From Streptomyces sp. NBC_01689 (lineage in GTDB: Bacteria > Actinomycetota > Actinomycetes > Streptomycetales > Streptomycetaceae): DNA of 64,000 nt. A program made the translations under genes and the position numbers. The stretch is taken from assembly GCF_036250675.1 (NCBI RefSeq), contig NZ_CP109592.1, positions 558,001-622,000 on the forward strand, in the 5' to 3' direction. Position 1 is the first letter of the stretch, and every line of letters starts with the position of its first letter. The notes beneath the pieces are model-generated. The model ran no database searches, was not told where the DNA came from, and saw nothing but the letters and a program-made list of their open reading frames with translations. Positions 8,189 to 16,540 of this stretch are shown here, piece by piece.

Positions 8189-9919
8189 ATGCGCGTCAAG
8201 GTCGGATACTTCAAGACCAGGTCACTCAGGAGGCGTCTGCACCGCTGTGCCCGTGAGGTGTTCGGCTGGGAGGAACTGCGCCCGGCCCAACTCGCCGCCA
8301 TGACGGCCGTGATGGAGGGCCGCGACACCATCGTGGTGATGCCGACGGGTGCGGGGAAGTCCGCCGTGTACCAGGTGCCGGGTGTGCTGCTGGAGGGGCC
8401 GACGGTCGTGGTCTCGCCCCTGATAGCGCTGCAGCGGGACCAGGTCGCGCACCTCGCCGGCATCAAGGGATCCGGGGCCTCGGCCGTCAACTCCGCCCAG
8501 CGGGCGCGGGACAACGAAGCCGTGTGGGAGCGCGTGCGCGAGGGCGATCTGGACTTCCTCTTCGTCTCTCCCGAACAGCTCGCGAAGGACGAGGTGGTGG
8601 CGCAGATCGCCGCGGCCTCGCCCGCGCTGATGGTGGTCGACGAGGCGCACTGCGTGTCCTCGTGGGGATACGACTTCCGCCCCGACTACCTGTCCCTGTG
8701 CCATGTGCGCGAACGCATCGGCCGGCCCCCGCTCCTCGCGCTGACCGCCAGCGCGGCGGCCCCCGTACGGGCCGACATCGTGGAACGGCTCGGTATGCGT
8801 GAACCCCGGGAGGTGGTCGCGGGGTTCGACCGCCGCAACATCACGCTGGAGGTCGTACGGCACAAGGAGAACGTCCACAAGCGGCGGTGGGTGGTGGAAC
8901 GGGCCGCGGCCGAGGCCAAACCGGGCATCGTCTACGCGGGAACGCGGCGGGAGGCCGAGGAGTACGCGCAGGAGCTGTCGGCGCTCGGATTCGACAGCGC
9001 CGCCTATCACGCGGGGCTGTCGGCGGCCGAGCGCTCCCGGACGCACGACCGCTTCCAGGACGGTGAACTCGACGTGGTCGTCGCCACCTCCGCGTTCGGG
9101 ATGGGTATCGACAAGCCGGACATCCGCTTCGTGCTGCACGCCTCGGTGCCGGGTTCCCTCGACACCTACTACCAGGAGATCGGCCGGGCCGGACGGGACG
9201 GACAACCGTCGGCGGCGATCCTCGCGTACCGTCCCGAGGACCTCGGAGTGCAGCGTTTCCGGGCGGGTGCCCGCCCCGACCCGGAAGTCCTGGGCGGGTT
9301 GATCGACGCGGTGCGCGGACAGCCGGAACCGGTCACGCCGACCGGCCTGCGCGAACGCACCGAGTTGTCCCAGACGGCACTGACGTCGATGCTGCACCTG
9401 CTGGAGGATGCCGGGGCGGTGACCACGGAGAAGCGCGGCGGCGTCCGGGCCGTGCCCGGGGCGGAGCGCGACGCGTGCGTCCGCGAGGCGATGCGGATCG
9501 CCGCCGCCCGTGTCGACCTGGAGCGGTCCCGGGTGGAGATGATGCGGGCGTACGCGGAGACGAACGGCTGTCGTCGGCGCCATCTGCTCGGGTACTTCGG
9601 GGAGAGCCTGGCGGAAGGAGACTGCGCGGGCTGCGACCTCTGCGCCCGTGCGCGGGAACTGAAGGAGACCCCCGCCCGGACCGGGGACATCCTTTCCGGC
9701 ACGGGCCCCGACCCGGTGGATCCCGTGGCGGCCGACGGCGCCTTCCCGCCCGGAACACGGGTGGGCCACACCACGTGGGGCGAGGGCGAGGTGATGAGCG
9801 AGGAGGGGAACAGGATCACCGTCCTGTTCGAGAGCGTGGGCTATCGCACGCTGTCCCTCCCCGCGGTCCGGGCACGGGGCCTGCTGACGCCGGTGCCGTC
9901 ACCGGCGAGGAAGGGCTGA
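8189..9919 (+). CDS. RecQ-like ATP-dependent DNA helicase
   Basis: A 576-residue SF2 helicase. Visible motifs are the Q-motif region (LRPAQLAAM), Walker A (MPTGAGKSAVYQ), motif II (DEAHCVSSWGYDFRP), motif III (LALTASAAAP), motif V (ATSAFGMGIDKPD) and motif VI (QEIGRAGRDGQ). A RecQ zinc-binding segment follows with C-rich RRHLLGYF...CAGCDLC. The C-terminus has a small beta-rich segment (GTRVGHTTWGEGEVM) like the Tudor-type tail of PcrA/UvrD rather than an HRDC domain. It would unwind DNA 3' to 5' in recombination or repair. ATG 8189 is chosen because TGAGGGT precedes it; GTG 8180 is an alternative. The long upstream extension of the frame is Arg-rich and unlikely. A strong hairpin follows the stop. 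Confidence 0.9.
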   Translation: MRVKVGYFKTRSLRRRLHRCAREVFGWEELRPAQLAAMTAVMEGRDTIVVMPTGAGKSAVYQVPGVLLEGPTVVVSPLIALQRDQVAHLAGIKGSGASAVNSAQRARDNEAVWERVREGDLDFLFVSPEQLAKDEVVAQIAAASPALMVVDEAHCVSSWGYDFRPDYLSLCHVRERIGRPPLLALTASAAAPVRADIVERLGMREPREVVAGFDRRNITLEVVRHKENVHKRRWVVERAAAEAKPGIVYAGTRREAEEYAQELSALGFDSAAYHAGLSAAERSRTHDRFQDGELDVVVATSAFGMGIDKPDIRFVLHASVPGSLDTYYQEIGRAGRDGQPSAAILAYRPEDLGVQRFRAGARPDPEVLGGLIDAVRGQPEPVTPTGLRERTELSQTALTSMLHLLEDAGAVTTEKRGGVRAVPGAERDACVREAMRIAAARVDLERSRVEMMRAYAETNGCRRRHLLGYFGESLAEGDCAGCDLCARARELKETPARTGDILSGTGPDPVDPVAADGAFPPGTRVGHTTWGEGEVMSEEGNRITVLFESVGYRTLSLPAVRARGLLTPVPSPARKG

Positions 9920-9925
9920 CGACCA

Positions 9926-9949
9926 CCGGGGTGGGCGTTCCCACCCCGG
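9926..9949. terminator. Bidirectional hairpin terminator between convergent genes
   Basis: A perfect 10-bp stem (CCGGGGTGGG / CCCACCCCGG) with a 4-nt loop lies 6 bp after the helicase stop. It is between that gene and the GntR gene, which ends on the opposite strand at 10002, so it can serve both. Confidence 0.8.
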
Positions 9950-10001
9950 GTGTCGGGACCCCTGGCCGGACACGCACCCCCAACGGTCGGCCCGGCCACG
10001 A

Positions 10002-10796
10002 TCACCCCGTGATGGAAGCCCGGAAGTGGTACCGGTCGCCGCGGAACGCAGCCGCGGTGAGCTCGAGGGGCTGGCCGTTCTGGTTGAAGGCGAGCTGGGT
10101 GGCGACGAGCACGGGAGTCGCGTCGGCGATTTCCAGCAGCCGCCGTTCCTCCTCCGTCGGATGCCGGGCTTCCACGGAGTAGTCGGCGACCTTGGGCAGT
10201 TGTGGCGGGTCGGCGCGGCGAAGTGTGGCGAAGAGCGTGTCCTTGGTGAAGTCCGTATCCGCCAACTGCGGGCACAGGCCGAGAGGCAGACGGTTGTGCT
10301 CAAGGACCACGACGATGTCGTCCAGGTAGCGCAGCCGGCGCATCTCGAAGAGCGCCGCCCCCGGGCCGACCCGCAGCAGTTCGGACTCCTGAACCGTTGC
10401 GGGTCGGACCCTGGTCTCCAGGACCGAGTCGCGCAGCCGCAGTCCTTGCTGCTCCGCGTAGTCGGCGAAGCCTTGTACCGACTGGGCCACGGCGGAGCCC
10501 GAGGACGGCGGCAGCGTCGGCGGGGCGACTTGCTCGTATCCCTCGGCGAGGAACCATCCGCGGGCGGGCGAGGACTCGATGACCTCGCGTTCCGCGAGTT
10601 CGTTCAGGGCGGAGCGAAGGGTGACCCGCGAGACGCCGTACCGGGTGGCGAGTGCCCGCTCGGACGGCAGCCGGTCTCCCGGCCGGGCGCCCTTCTCGGC
10701 GATGTCGTCGAGAAGACGGCCGGCGATCTGGGTGTAGAGGGGCAGAGCGTCTCCGCTCAGCAGCCCTTGCGGGAGACCACGATCCGAAGAAGACAT
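10002..10796 (-). CDS. GntR family transcriptional regulator, HutC subfamily (UTRA domain)
   Basis: A 264-residue regulator with an N-terminal winged helix (PLYTQIAGRLLDDI, then LPSERALATRYGVSRVTLRSALNEL) and a C-terminal UTRA effector domain. The UTRA region runs from about residue 90, with FEMRRLRYLDD and HNRLPLGLCP visible. HutC/DasR-type proteins usually bind sugar phosphates or small metabolites and repress a nearby operon. It is divergent from the GatZ/SIS/kinase/DMT/aldolase operon, whose regulator it probably is. The start ATG at 10796 overlaps the first of four ACCAG-type repeats, so autorepression is likely. The ribosome site is weak (ATCTGGT), and the message may be leaderless. Confidence 0.88.
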   Translation of the reverse strand: MSSSDRGLPQGLLSGDALPLYTQIAGRLLDDIAEKGARPGDRLPSERALATRYGVSRVTLRSALNELAEREVIESSPARGWFLAEGYEQVAPPTLPPSSGSAVAQSVQGFADYAEQQGLRLRDSVLETRVRPATVQESELLRVGPGAALFEMRRLRYLDDIVVVLEHNRLPLGLCPQLADTDFTKDTLFATLRRADPPQLPKVADYSVEARHPTEEERRLLEIADATPVLVATQLAFNQNGQPLELTAAAFRGDRYHFRASITG

Positions 10797-10839
10797 ACCA
10801 GATGTATACCAGTTCCAGGCAGACCAGTTGCATACCACT
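10795..10839. promoter_or_regulatory. Putative GntR operator array in the divergent promoter
   Basis: Four direct repeats of ATACCAG or a close variant begin at 10795, 10806, 10821 and 10832, with spacings 11, 15 and 11 bp. The first overlaps the GntR start codon. The ACCA half-site is the one seen in DasR/PhnF-type operators, but here all copies point the same way rather than forming palindromes. They are the best candidates for the operators of the adjacent regulator; this is inference from position and repetition. Confidence 0.55.
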
Positions 10840-10945
10840 AACAGACCATTGACGGCCATGAGTGAGACCAGTACCGTTCCAGTCACGTTTCCGAAGGCGC
10901 GCCGACAGATGCGGCCGACGCACTTCGGTGAACCCTGGAGCGATC

Positions 10946-12238
10946 ATGTGGAACCCCCTGGATGAAGTAGTGCGCCGCCAGAAGGCGGGCGAACCGCACG
11001 GCATCACCTCCGTCTGCTCGGCCCATCCCCTCGTCATCGAGGCAGCGGTCCGACAGGCCCTCGACTCGGGAGGCACCGTCCTCGTCGAGGCCACCTCGAA
11101 CCAGGTGGACCAGTACGGCGGCTACACCGGTATGCGGCCCGAAGACTTCCGCGAACTGGTGCACGGCATCGCCGCCGAGCACGGGTTGCCGCTGGACCGG
11201 GTCGTGCTGGGCGGAGACCACCTGGGACCCAACCGGTGGCGTTCACGGCCCTCGCGAGAAGCCATGGCCGAGGCGGACGATCTTGTCGCGGCCTACGTCC
11301 GGGCGGGCTTCACGAAGATCCACCTGGACTGCAGCTTCTCCTGCGCCGACGACGACGCCCCGCTGACCGACGACCTGGTCGCCGAGCGCACCGCGCGCCT
11401 GGTCCGCGTGGCCGAGACCGCGGCAGGCGGTTCCGCCGACACCCTCCGGTACGTCATCGGAACCGAGGTTCCGGTGCCGGGAGGGGCGCACGAAACGCTG
11501 GACGGCATGGTCGCCACACGCCCGCGATCAGCGCGCCTGACCCTGGAGCACAACCGGCGCGCCTTCGAGAGGCATGGCGTGGCCGGAGCATGGCCTCGCG
11601 TCATGGCCCTGGTCGTACAGCCCGGCGTGGAGTTCGATCACCTCCAGGTGTTCGACTACCGGCGTGAGCGGACGACCGAGCTGCGCACGGTCCTGGCCGA
11701 CGAACCCGCCATGGTCTTCGAGGCGCACTCGACCGACTACCAGACGGTGGAGGGACTGGCCGGCCTGGTGGAGGACCACTGGGCCGTGCTCAAGGTCGGA
11801 CCCGGACTCACGTTCGCGCTGCGCGAGGCGCTGTTCGCCCTGGCCGCCATCGAGGACGAACTCGTCGCGGCCGGATCCCGGTCGCGGCTGAGCGAGGTGG
11901 TCGAGGCCCGTATGCGCGACAACCCCTCCTGGTGGGAGGGCTACTACGAGGGCGACTCCGACGCTCAGCGGCTGGCCAGGCGCTACAGCTACAGCGACCG
12001 CATGCGCTACTACTGGCCCGACCCCGAGATCGCCGCCGCGCAGGACCGCCTGTTCACCAACCTCTCAGGGCTCCGCATTCCGCTTCCCCTGCTGAGCGCC
12101 CACCTGCCCGACCAGTACCGACGCGTCCGCACCGGAGCACTTCCCGCGACGCCGAGGGACCTCGTCGTCGACCGGATCCGTGACGTCCTGCGCGACTACG
12201 ACCGTGCGTGCCGCACCCATGACAAGGAGTACGTGTGA
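10946..12238 (+). CDS. GatZ/KbaZ-like D-tagatose-1,6-bisphosphate aldolase non-catalytic subunit
   Basis: A 430-residue protein of the GatZ/KbaZ family, which in enterobacteria stabilises the tagatose-bisphosphate aldolase and has also been discussed as a kinase-like protein. Characteristic segments are GITSVCSAHPLVIEAA, LVEATSNQVDQYGGYTGM, VLGGDHLGPN, KIHLDCSFSC, YVIGTEVPVPGG and FEAHSTDYQT. The length matches the family. It starts at ATG 10946 after CTGGAG. It is the first gene of the divergent operon, and its stop overlaps the SIS gene start by 4 bp (GTGA), indicating translational coupling. The presumed catalytic partner is encoded at 15474, at the end of the same operon. Confidence 0.88.
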   Translation: MWNPLDEVVRRQKAGEPHGITSVCSAHPLVIEAAVRQALDSGGTVLVEATSNQVDQYGGYTGMRPEDFRELVHGIAAEHGLPLDRVVLGGDHLGPNRWRSRPSREAMAEADDLVAAYVRAGFTKIHLDCSFSCADDDAPLTDDLVAERTARLVRVAETAAGGSADTLRYVIGTEVPVPGGAHETLDGMVATRPRSARLTLEHNRRAFERHGVAGAWPRVMALVVQPGVEFDHLQVFDYRRERTTELRTVLADEPAMVFEAHSTDYQTVEGLAGLVEDHWAVLKVGPGLTFALREALFALAAIEDELVAAGSRSRLSEVVEARMRDNPSWWEGYYEGDSDAQRLARRYSYSDRMRYYWPDPEIAAAQDRLFTNLSGLRIPLPLLSAHLPDQYRRVRTGALPATPRDLVVDRIRDVLRDYDRACRTHDKEYV

Positions 12239-13407
12239 AGACCACCGACCAGAACCTGGTGCCGCGGGACAGCGGGGCCGACCACACCACCGCGGAGATC
12301 GTCCAACAGCCCGGAGTGTGGCGCGAGGTCGGTGCCGTCGTCGCCGCCGAACGCGGCGCTCTGGACGCCTTCCTCGAACCCCTCCTCGCCGACGGGAACC
12401 TGCGGATCGTCCTCACCGGAGCCGGTACCTCGGCCTTCGCCGGAGACGTCGTCCGCGCCTCGGTCGCCCGCGCCACGGGCCGGCGCACCGATGCCGTCTC
12501 CACCACCGACATCGTGGCCGACCCCCACGCGTCCTTCCCGGACGACGTCCCCACGCTGCTCGTCTCGTTCGCCCGCTCCGGGGACAGTCCCGAGAGCGTC
12601 GCGGCGACCCGACTGGCCGACCAGGTCCTGACGCAGGTGCACCACCTGGTCATCACCTGCAACAGCGCCGGGCAGTTGGCCCGCCTCCACGGCGGGAGCG
12701 CCTCCTCCCGCGTCCTGCTCATGCCCGCGGCGGCGAACGACCAGGGCTTCGCCATGACGTCGAGCTTCACCAGCATGCTCCTGGCGTCGCTGCTCGCGCT
12801 GGGCGCGCTCACCGCGGACGCCATCGACGCCCCCGCCGCGGCGGCCGAGCACATCACCGCGGGCGGCCTCAGCCCGCACATCGAGGAGTTGCTGGCCCGC
12901 GAACCCGAGCGTCTGGTCTACCTCGGCAGCAGCAGCGCCCTCAAGGGGCTGGCCCAGGAGTCCGCACTGAAGCTGCTGGAGCTCACCGGAGGCGCGCTCG
13001 TCGCGTCCTCCGAGTCCTCCCTCGGCTTTCGCCACGGTCCGAAGTCCGTGCTGAACGACCGCACCGCCGTCGTCGTCTACGTGTCCAACGACCCCTACAC
13101 ACGCCGCTACGACCTCGACATCCTGGCCGAACTGCGCGCGGGACTTCCCCAGGGCAGCGTCGTCGCCGTCACCGCCTCACCGGACGGACTGCCGGGCGAC
13201 GGCACCTGGCTGCTCCCTGGGCTCGCGGACGCCGACGACGCGGTCCTCGCCCTTCCGGCGGTGGTGTGTGCGCAGCTCATCGCGCTGCGCTCTTCCCTGG
13301 CCCAAGGCATACGGCCCGACAACCCGTTCCCCTCCGGAGAGGTGAACCGCGTGGTGCAGGGCGTGACCGTGCATCCGCTCCCCCAGCGACACGACGACGT
13401 CGCGTAA
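12235..13407 (+). CDS. SIS domain protein, AgaS-like sugar-phosphate isomerase/deaminase
   Basis: A 390-residue protein with two SIS (sugar isomerase) domains, roughly residues 50-200 and 220-370, as in AgaS and GlmS C-terminal halves. The phosphate-binding serine-rich loops are LTGAGTSAFAGD, VSFARSGDSPES and YLGSSSALKGLAQES; the catalytic-region SLGFRHGPKS is typical of AgaS. AgaS converts galactosamine-6-phosphate to tagatose-6-phosphate plus ammonia, which would feed the aldolase genes flanking it. GTG 12235 overlaps the GatZ stop, with AAGGAG upstream. A glucosamine-type substrate is the main alternative. Confidence 0.87.
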   Translation: MKTTDQNLVPRDSGADHTTAEIVQQPGVWREVGAVVAAERGALDAFLEPLLADGNLRIVLTGAGTSAFAGDVVRASVARATGRRTDAVSTTDIVADPHASFPDDVPTLLVSFARSGDSPESVAATRLADQVLTQVHHLVITCNSAGQLARLHGGSASSRVLLMPAAANDQGFAMTSSFTSMLLASLLALGALTADAIDAPAAAAEHITAGGLSPHIEELLAREPERLVYLGSSSALKGLAQESALKLLELTGGALVASSESSLGFRHGPKSVLNDRTAVVVYVSNDPYTRRYDLDILAELRAGLPQGSVVAVTASPDGLPGDGTWLLPGLADADDAVLALPAVVCAQLIALRSSLAQGIRPDNPFPSGEVNRVVQGVTVHPLPQRHDDVA

Positions 13408-13441
13408 CAGCGTTCAGACAGAGCCGAGCGGAGGAACAACG

Positions 13442-14446
13442 ATGTTTCTGGGTGTGGACGGCGGAGGCACCAAGACGGCCTTCTGCCTCATCGACGGTGC
13501 GGGCTCCATCAGGGCCCGAGCCGTCGCGGCGGGGGCCTACTACTTTGCGGACAACGCCACCGGCGGCGTCGGGCATGTCACACAGGTCCTGGAAGAGGGA
13601 ATCCGGGCCGTGACGGAGGGCGCGGGCATCACGCGCGCGGACATCGACTACGCGTTCCTGGGCCTGCCCGGGTACGGGGAGGTACCCGGCGACATCGCCG
13701 CGCTGGACGCCGTCCCCGGCCAGGTGCTGGGACACCAGCGCTACGCGTGCGACAACGACATGATCTGTGGCTGGGCCGGATCGCTCGGCGCGGTGGACGG
13801 CATCAACGTCATCAGCGGCACCGGATCGATGACCTACGGCGAGCGGCACGGCCAAGGCGTTCGCACCGGCGGGTGGAGCGAACTGTTCAGCGACGAGGGG
13901 TCGGCGTACTGGATCGCCGCCCATGGGTTGAACGTGTTCTCCCGGATGAGCGACGGCCGGCTGCCCGAGGGCCCGCTCGCGGAAGTCCTGCGCCGCCATC
14001 TCGGTCTGACCACCGACCTCGAGGTGATCGACGTCGTACTCAACAGGTGGCAGGGACACCGCAGCGAGATCGCCTCGCTGAGCCCTCTCGTGGTCGAGGC
14101 CGCCGGGCTGGGCGACCCGCAGGCCGCCGCCGTCCTCACCCAGGCCGGACGCGAACTGGCCCTGCTGGTGGACAGCGCGCGACGCCGGCTGGGCTTCTCC
14201 GCCACCGAGCCCGTCCCCGTGTCCTACTCGGGCGGCGTCTTCCAGTCGGCCGCCGTACTCGACGCGTTCACCACCGAACTCCGCGACAGCTCCGCCCGCT
14301 ACGAACTGCGTCACCCGCTGTTCGAGCCGATGGTCGGCGCGGCCCTCTACGCGGCAAAGCTCGCCGGAACCCCTCTCGACGCCGCGGCGCTCGCCGCTCT
14401 GCGTTCCACCTCGGAGATCACCACCACGGAGAACCGCCATGCGTGA
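13442..14446 (+). CDS. BadF/BadG-type ATPase, N-acetylhexosamine kinase-like
   Basis: A 334-residue kinase of the ASKHA fold, nearest in appearance to N-acetylglucosamine kinases of the BadF/BadG family. It begins with the phosphate-1 motif FLGVDGGGTKTAFCLID; DNDMICGWAG supplies a conserved acidic residue, ISGTGSMTYG is the phosphate-2 loop, and GGWSELFSDEGSAYWI is the sugar-kinase block. YSGGVFQS is the adenosine motif. It would phosphorylate an incoming amino sugar or hexosamine in the cytosol. The ATG has GCGGAGGAAC upstream. The stop overlaps the DMT permease start by 8 bp, which suggests uptake and phosphorylation are made together. Confidence 0.87.
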   Translation: MFLGVDGGGTKTAFCLIDGAGSIRARAVAAGAYYFADNATGGVGHVTQVLEEGIRAVTEGAGITRADIDYAFLGLPGYGEVPGDIAALDAVPGQVLGHQRYACDNDMICGWAGSLGAVDGINVISGTGSMTYGERHGQGVRTGGWSELFSDEGSAYWIAAHGLNVFSRMSDGRLPEGPLAEVLRRHLGLTTDLEVIDVVLNRWQGHRSEIASLSPLVVEAAGLGDPQAAAVLTQAGRELALLVDSARRRLGFSATEPVPVSYSGGVFQSAAVLDAFTTELRDSSARYELRHPLFEPMVGAALYAAKLAGTPLDAAALAALRSTSEITTTENRHA

Positions 14447-15362
14447 CAAAAGAACCTGGATCCTGTACGCGGGTCTGCTGGTGCTGTTCTGGGGTGTCTG
14501 GGGGGCGTTCTCGAGCCAGCCCACCGAACGGTACGGCTACCCGAACGAGATGATCTATGTCATCTGGGCGTTCACCATGCTCCTGCCTGCGGCGTTCGCG
14601 CTGCGGCGGCAGCGGTTCGACCGTCGGCCCATCGCCGCGGTGTACGGACTCGCGGCGGGACTCACCGGTGCGGGTGGTCAACTCCTCCTGTTCCAGGCGC
14701 TGTCCAACGGTCCCGCCTATCTGATCTTCCCGGTGGTCTCGCTCTCCCCGGTGATCACGGTCCTGATGGCCGTGGCCCTGCTCAGGGAACGGATCGGGAG
14801 ACTCGCCGTCATCGGAGTGGTCGCCGCACTGATCGCCATCGTGCTCATCAGCATCCCCGCAGGCGACCACGGCTCGGCCGGCACCGGGTCCTGGCTGCTG
14901 CTGTCCATCCTCATCTGCGTGGCCTGGGGAGCCCAGGCGTTCTTCATGCGCAAGGCCGCCCTCGCTGACGTCAACGACGCCACCACGTTCGGCTGGATGA
15001 CCATCAGCGGTCTGCTGCTCGTCCCCGTGGCCATCCTCATGATGGGCGGTCTGCCCGATGCCCCGTGGCAGGCTCCGGCGCTCACCGCCGGAACCCAGGT
15101 CCTCAACGCCGTGGGCGCGCTGTTCCTCGTCATGGCGCTCAGCCGCGGCAAGGCCAGCGTCGTCGCACCGGTCACCAACGCCCTGGCACCCGTCCTCACC
15201 ATCGTGCTGTCGCTGGTCGTCTATCAGACGCTGCCGACGATCTGGGGGACGATCGGCATCGTCCTCGCCCTCGGCGGATCCACGCTGATGGTCTACGCCG
15301 ACGAGAAGCGCGAAGAGGAACCCGAGACCCGGGATCCCTCGACACCCGTCGCGGGCGCATAG
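14439..15362 (+). CDS. DMT superfamily transporter (EamA-like) in the amino-sugar operon
   Basis: A 307-residue integral membrane protein with about ten predicted hydrophobic segments in two EamA-like halves. Visible segments include TWILYAGLLVLFWGVWGAF, LIFPVVSLSPVITVLMAVAL and IWGTIGIVLALGGSTLMVYA. The short charged tail is cytoplasmic in this family. DMT proteins usually export or exchange metabolites, while some take up sugars or nucleotide sugars. The 8-bp overlap with the kinase gene and the absence of PTS, ABC or MFS genes in this operon make it the likely permease for the pathway sugar. The substrate and direction are inferred only from context. Confidence 0.85.
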   Translation: MRDKRTWILYAGLLVLFWGVWGAFSSQPTERYGYPNEMIYVIWAFTMLLPAAFALRRQRFDRRPIAAVYGLAAGLTGAGGQLLLFQALSNGPAYLIFPVVSLSPVITVLMAVALLRERIGRLAVIGVVAALIAIVLISIPAGDHGSAGTGSWLLLSILICVAWGAQAFFMRKAALADVNDATTFGWMTISGLLLVPVAILMMGGLPDAPWQAPALTAGTQVLNAVGALFLVMALSRGKASVVAPVTNALAPVLTIVLSLVVYQTLPTIWGTIGIVLALGGSTLMVYADEKREEEPETRDPSTPVAGA

Positions 15363-15473
15363 GCCCCCGGCTCTCCGGCGGCTCGGACCACGGCAGGCCA
15401 TCAGGCCCGGCCGGGTCCGAACCGCCGCACGGACACCGCAGGTTCAGACTCTCCCCGCGCGAGGAGCACGCAC

Positions 15474-16322
15474 ATGCCTTTGGCCCCCACCGGCGACCTG
15501 GTCGCCCACGCCGCGACCGACCACCGCAGCGTCGCCGCCTTCAACGTCATCACGCTGGAACACGCCGAGGGCATCATCGCGGGCGCCGAGGCGGCGGAAC
15601 GGCCCGTGATCCTGCAGATCAGCGAGAACGCCGTGCGGTACCACAGAGGGCAGCTCCTTCCGCTCGCCCTGGCGGCGGCCGCGATGGCCCGGTCGAGCAC
15701 GGCCGAGATCGCTCTGCACCTCGACCACGTCACCGACGTGGACCTGCTGGACCAGGCGGCCGACTCCGGTTTCTCCTCGGTGATGTTCGACGCCGGGGCA
15801 CTGCCCTACGCCGAGAACGTCTCCGCCACCGCTTCGGCGGCCCGCCGGGCCCACAAGGCGGGACTATGGCTGGAGGCCGAACTGGGGTACGTGGGCGGCA
15901 AACCGGACTCTCCCGCGAGCGCACACGCCGCAGGAGTGCGCACCGACCCCGCGGAGGCCGCCGACTACGTCGCGCGTACCGGCGTGGACGCGCTCGCGGT
16001 CGCGGTGGGCAGCAGTCACGCCATGACCCAGCGGTCGGCGACGCTGGATCACGCACTGATCGAACGGCTTCGGGAAGCGGTTCCGGTCCCCCTGGTGCTG
16101 CACGGCTCCTCGGGAGTTCCCGACGGCGAACTCCGCTCCGCGGTCCGCGCCGGCATCGTGAAGATCAACATCGGGACGGCGCTCAACATATCCATGACCC
16201 GCGCCGTACGCGACACGCTGGACGCGCTACCCGCGCTGACCGACCCCCGCAAGTACCTGGGCCCGGCGCGCGACGCCATAGCGAGCACGGTCCACGGCAT
16301 GCTCACCGTGCTGGCTCACTGA
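15474..16322 (+). CDS. class II tagatose/fructose-bisphosphate aldolase (GatY/KbaY-like)
   Basis: A 282-residue zinc-dependent class II aldolase. Landmarks are AAFNVITLEHAEGI, the metal-binding and catalytic region ALHLDHVTD, FSSVMFDAGALPY, EAELGYVGG, VGSSHAM, VLHGSSGVPD and the phosphate-binding KINIGTALN. Family members cleave tagatose- or fructose-1,6-bisphosphate to DHAP and glyceraldehyde-3-phosphate. Position after the GatZ/AgaS/kinase genes favours tagatose-bisphosphate. The gap to the DMT gene is 111 bp, the largest in the operon, so a secondary promoter is possible. The ATG follows GCGAGGAGC. Confidence 0.88.
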   Translation: MPLAPTGDLVAHAATDHRSVAAFNVITLEHAEGIIAGAEAAERPVILQISENAVRYHRGQLLPLALAAAAMARSSTAEIALHLDHVTDVDLLDQAADSGFSSVMFDAGALPYAENVSATASAARRAHKAGLWLEAELGYVGGKPDSPASAHAAGVRTDPAEAADYVARTGVDALAVAVGSSHAMTQRSATLDHALIERLREAVPVPLVLHGSSGVPDGELRSAVRAGIVKINIGTALNISMTRAVRDTLDALPALTDPRKYLGPARDAIASTVHGMLTVLAH

Positions 16323-16500
16323 CCGACGCGATCGGCGGCCCGCAGTTCGTTCCGCGAGTGCCTTTCCCGCGATGCAGCTCCCAGGACCGACCAACGGCTC
16401 CTCGGTCACCAACTCCATCCCGTCGGGCCACCGTTCTTCGGCGTGCCGTGCGAGAGGGGCGCGGCGGACACTGTGCGCGAACTCGTGAACGATGCACGTC

Positions 16501-16530
16501 TTCGACCGCGGATTGATTGAGCGATAAGGT
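16501..16530 (+). promoter_or_regulatory. Predicted promoter of the FadR-type regulator gene
   Basis: TTCGAC at 16501-16506 and TAAGGT at 16525-16530 are separated by 18 bp. A start 7-8 bp beyond the -10 element would fall at about 16538, the ATG itself, so the transcript may be leaderless. Assigned by eye. Confidence 0.4.
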
Positions 16531-16540
16531 CATACGTATG
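16531..16540. promoter_or_regulatory. Operator palindrome CATACGTATG at the regulator start
   Basis: A perfect 10-bp palindrome overlaps the regulator's ATG (16538). The identical sequence lies at 22967-22976, inside the predicted promoter of the minus-strand ABC importer operon. FadR-type regulators bind short palindromes of this size. The pairing suggests autoregulation and control of the sugar-acid operon. Confidence 0.65.

Noticed and set aside
10795..10839. Canonical DasR-type dre palindrome (ACTGGTCTAGACCACT)
   Set aside because: The half-sites point in one direction and no full palindrome is present, so I call only an operator-like array.
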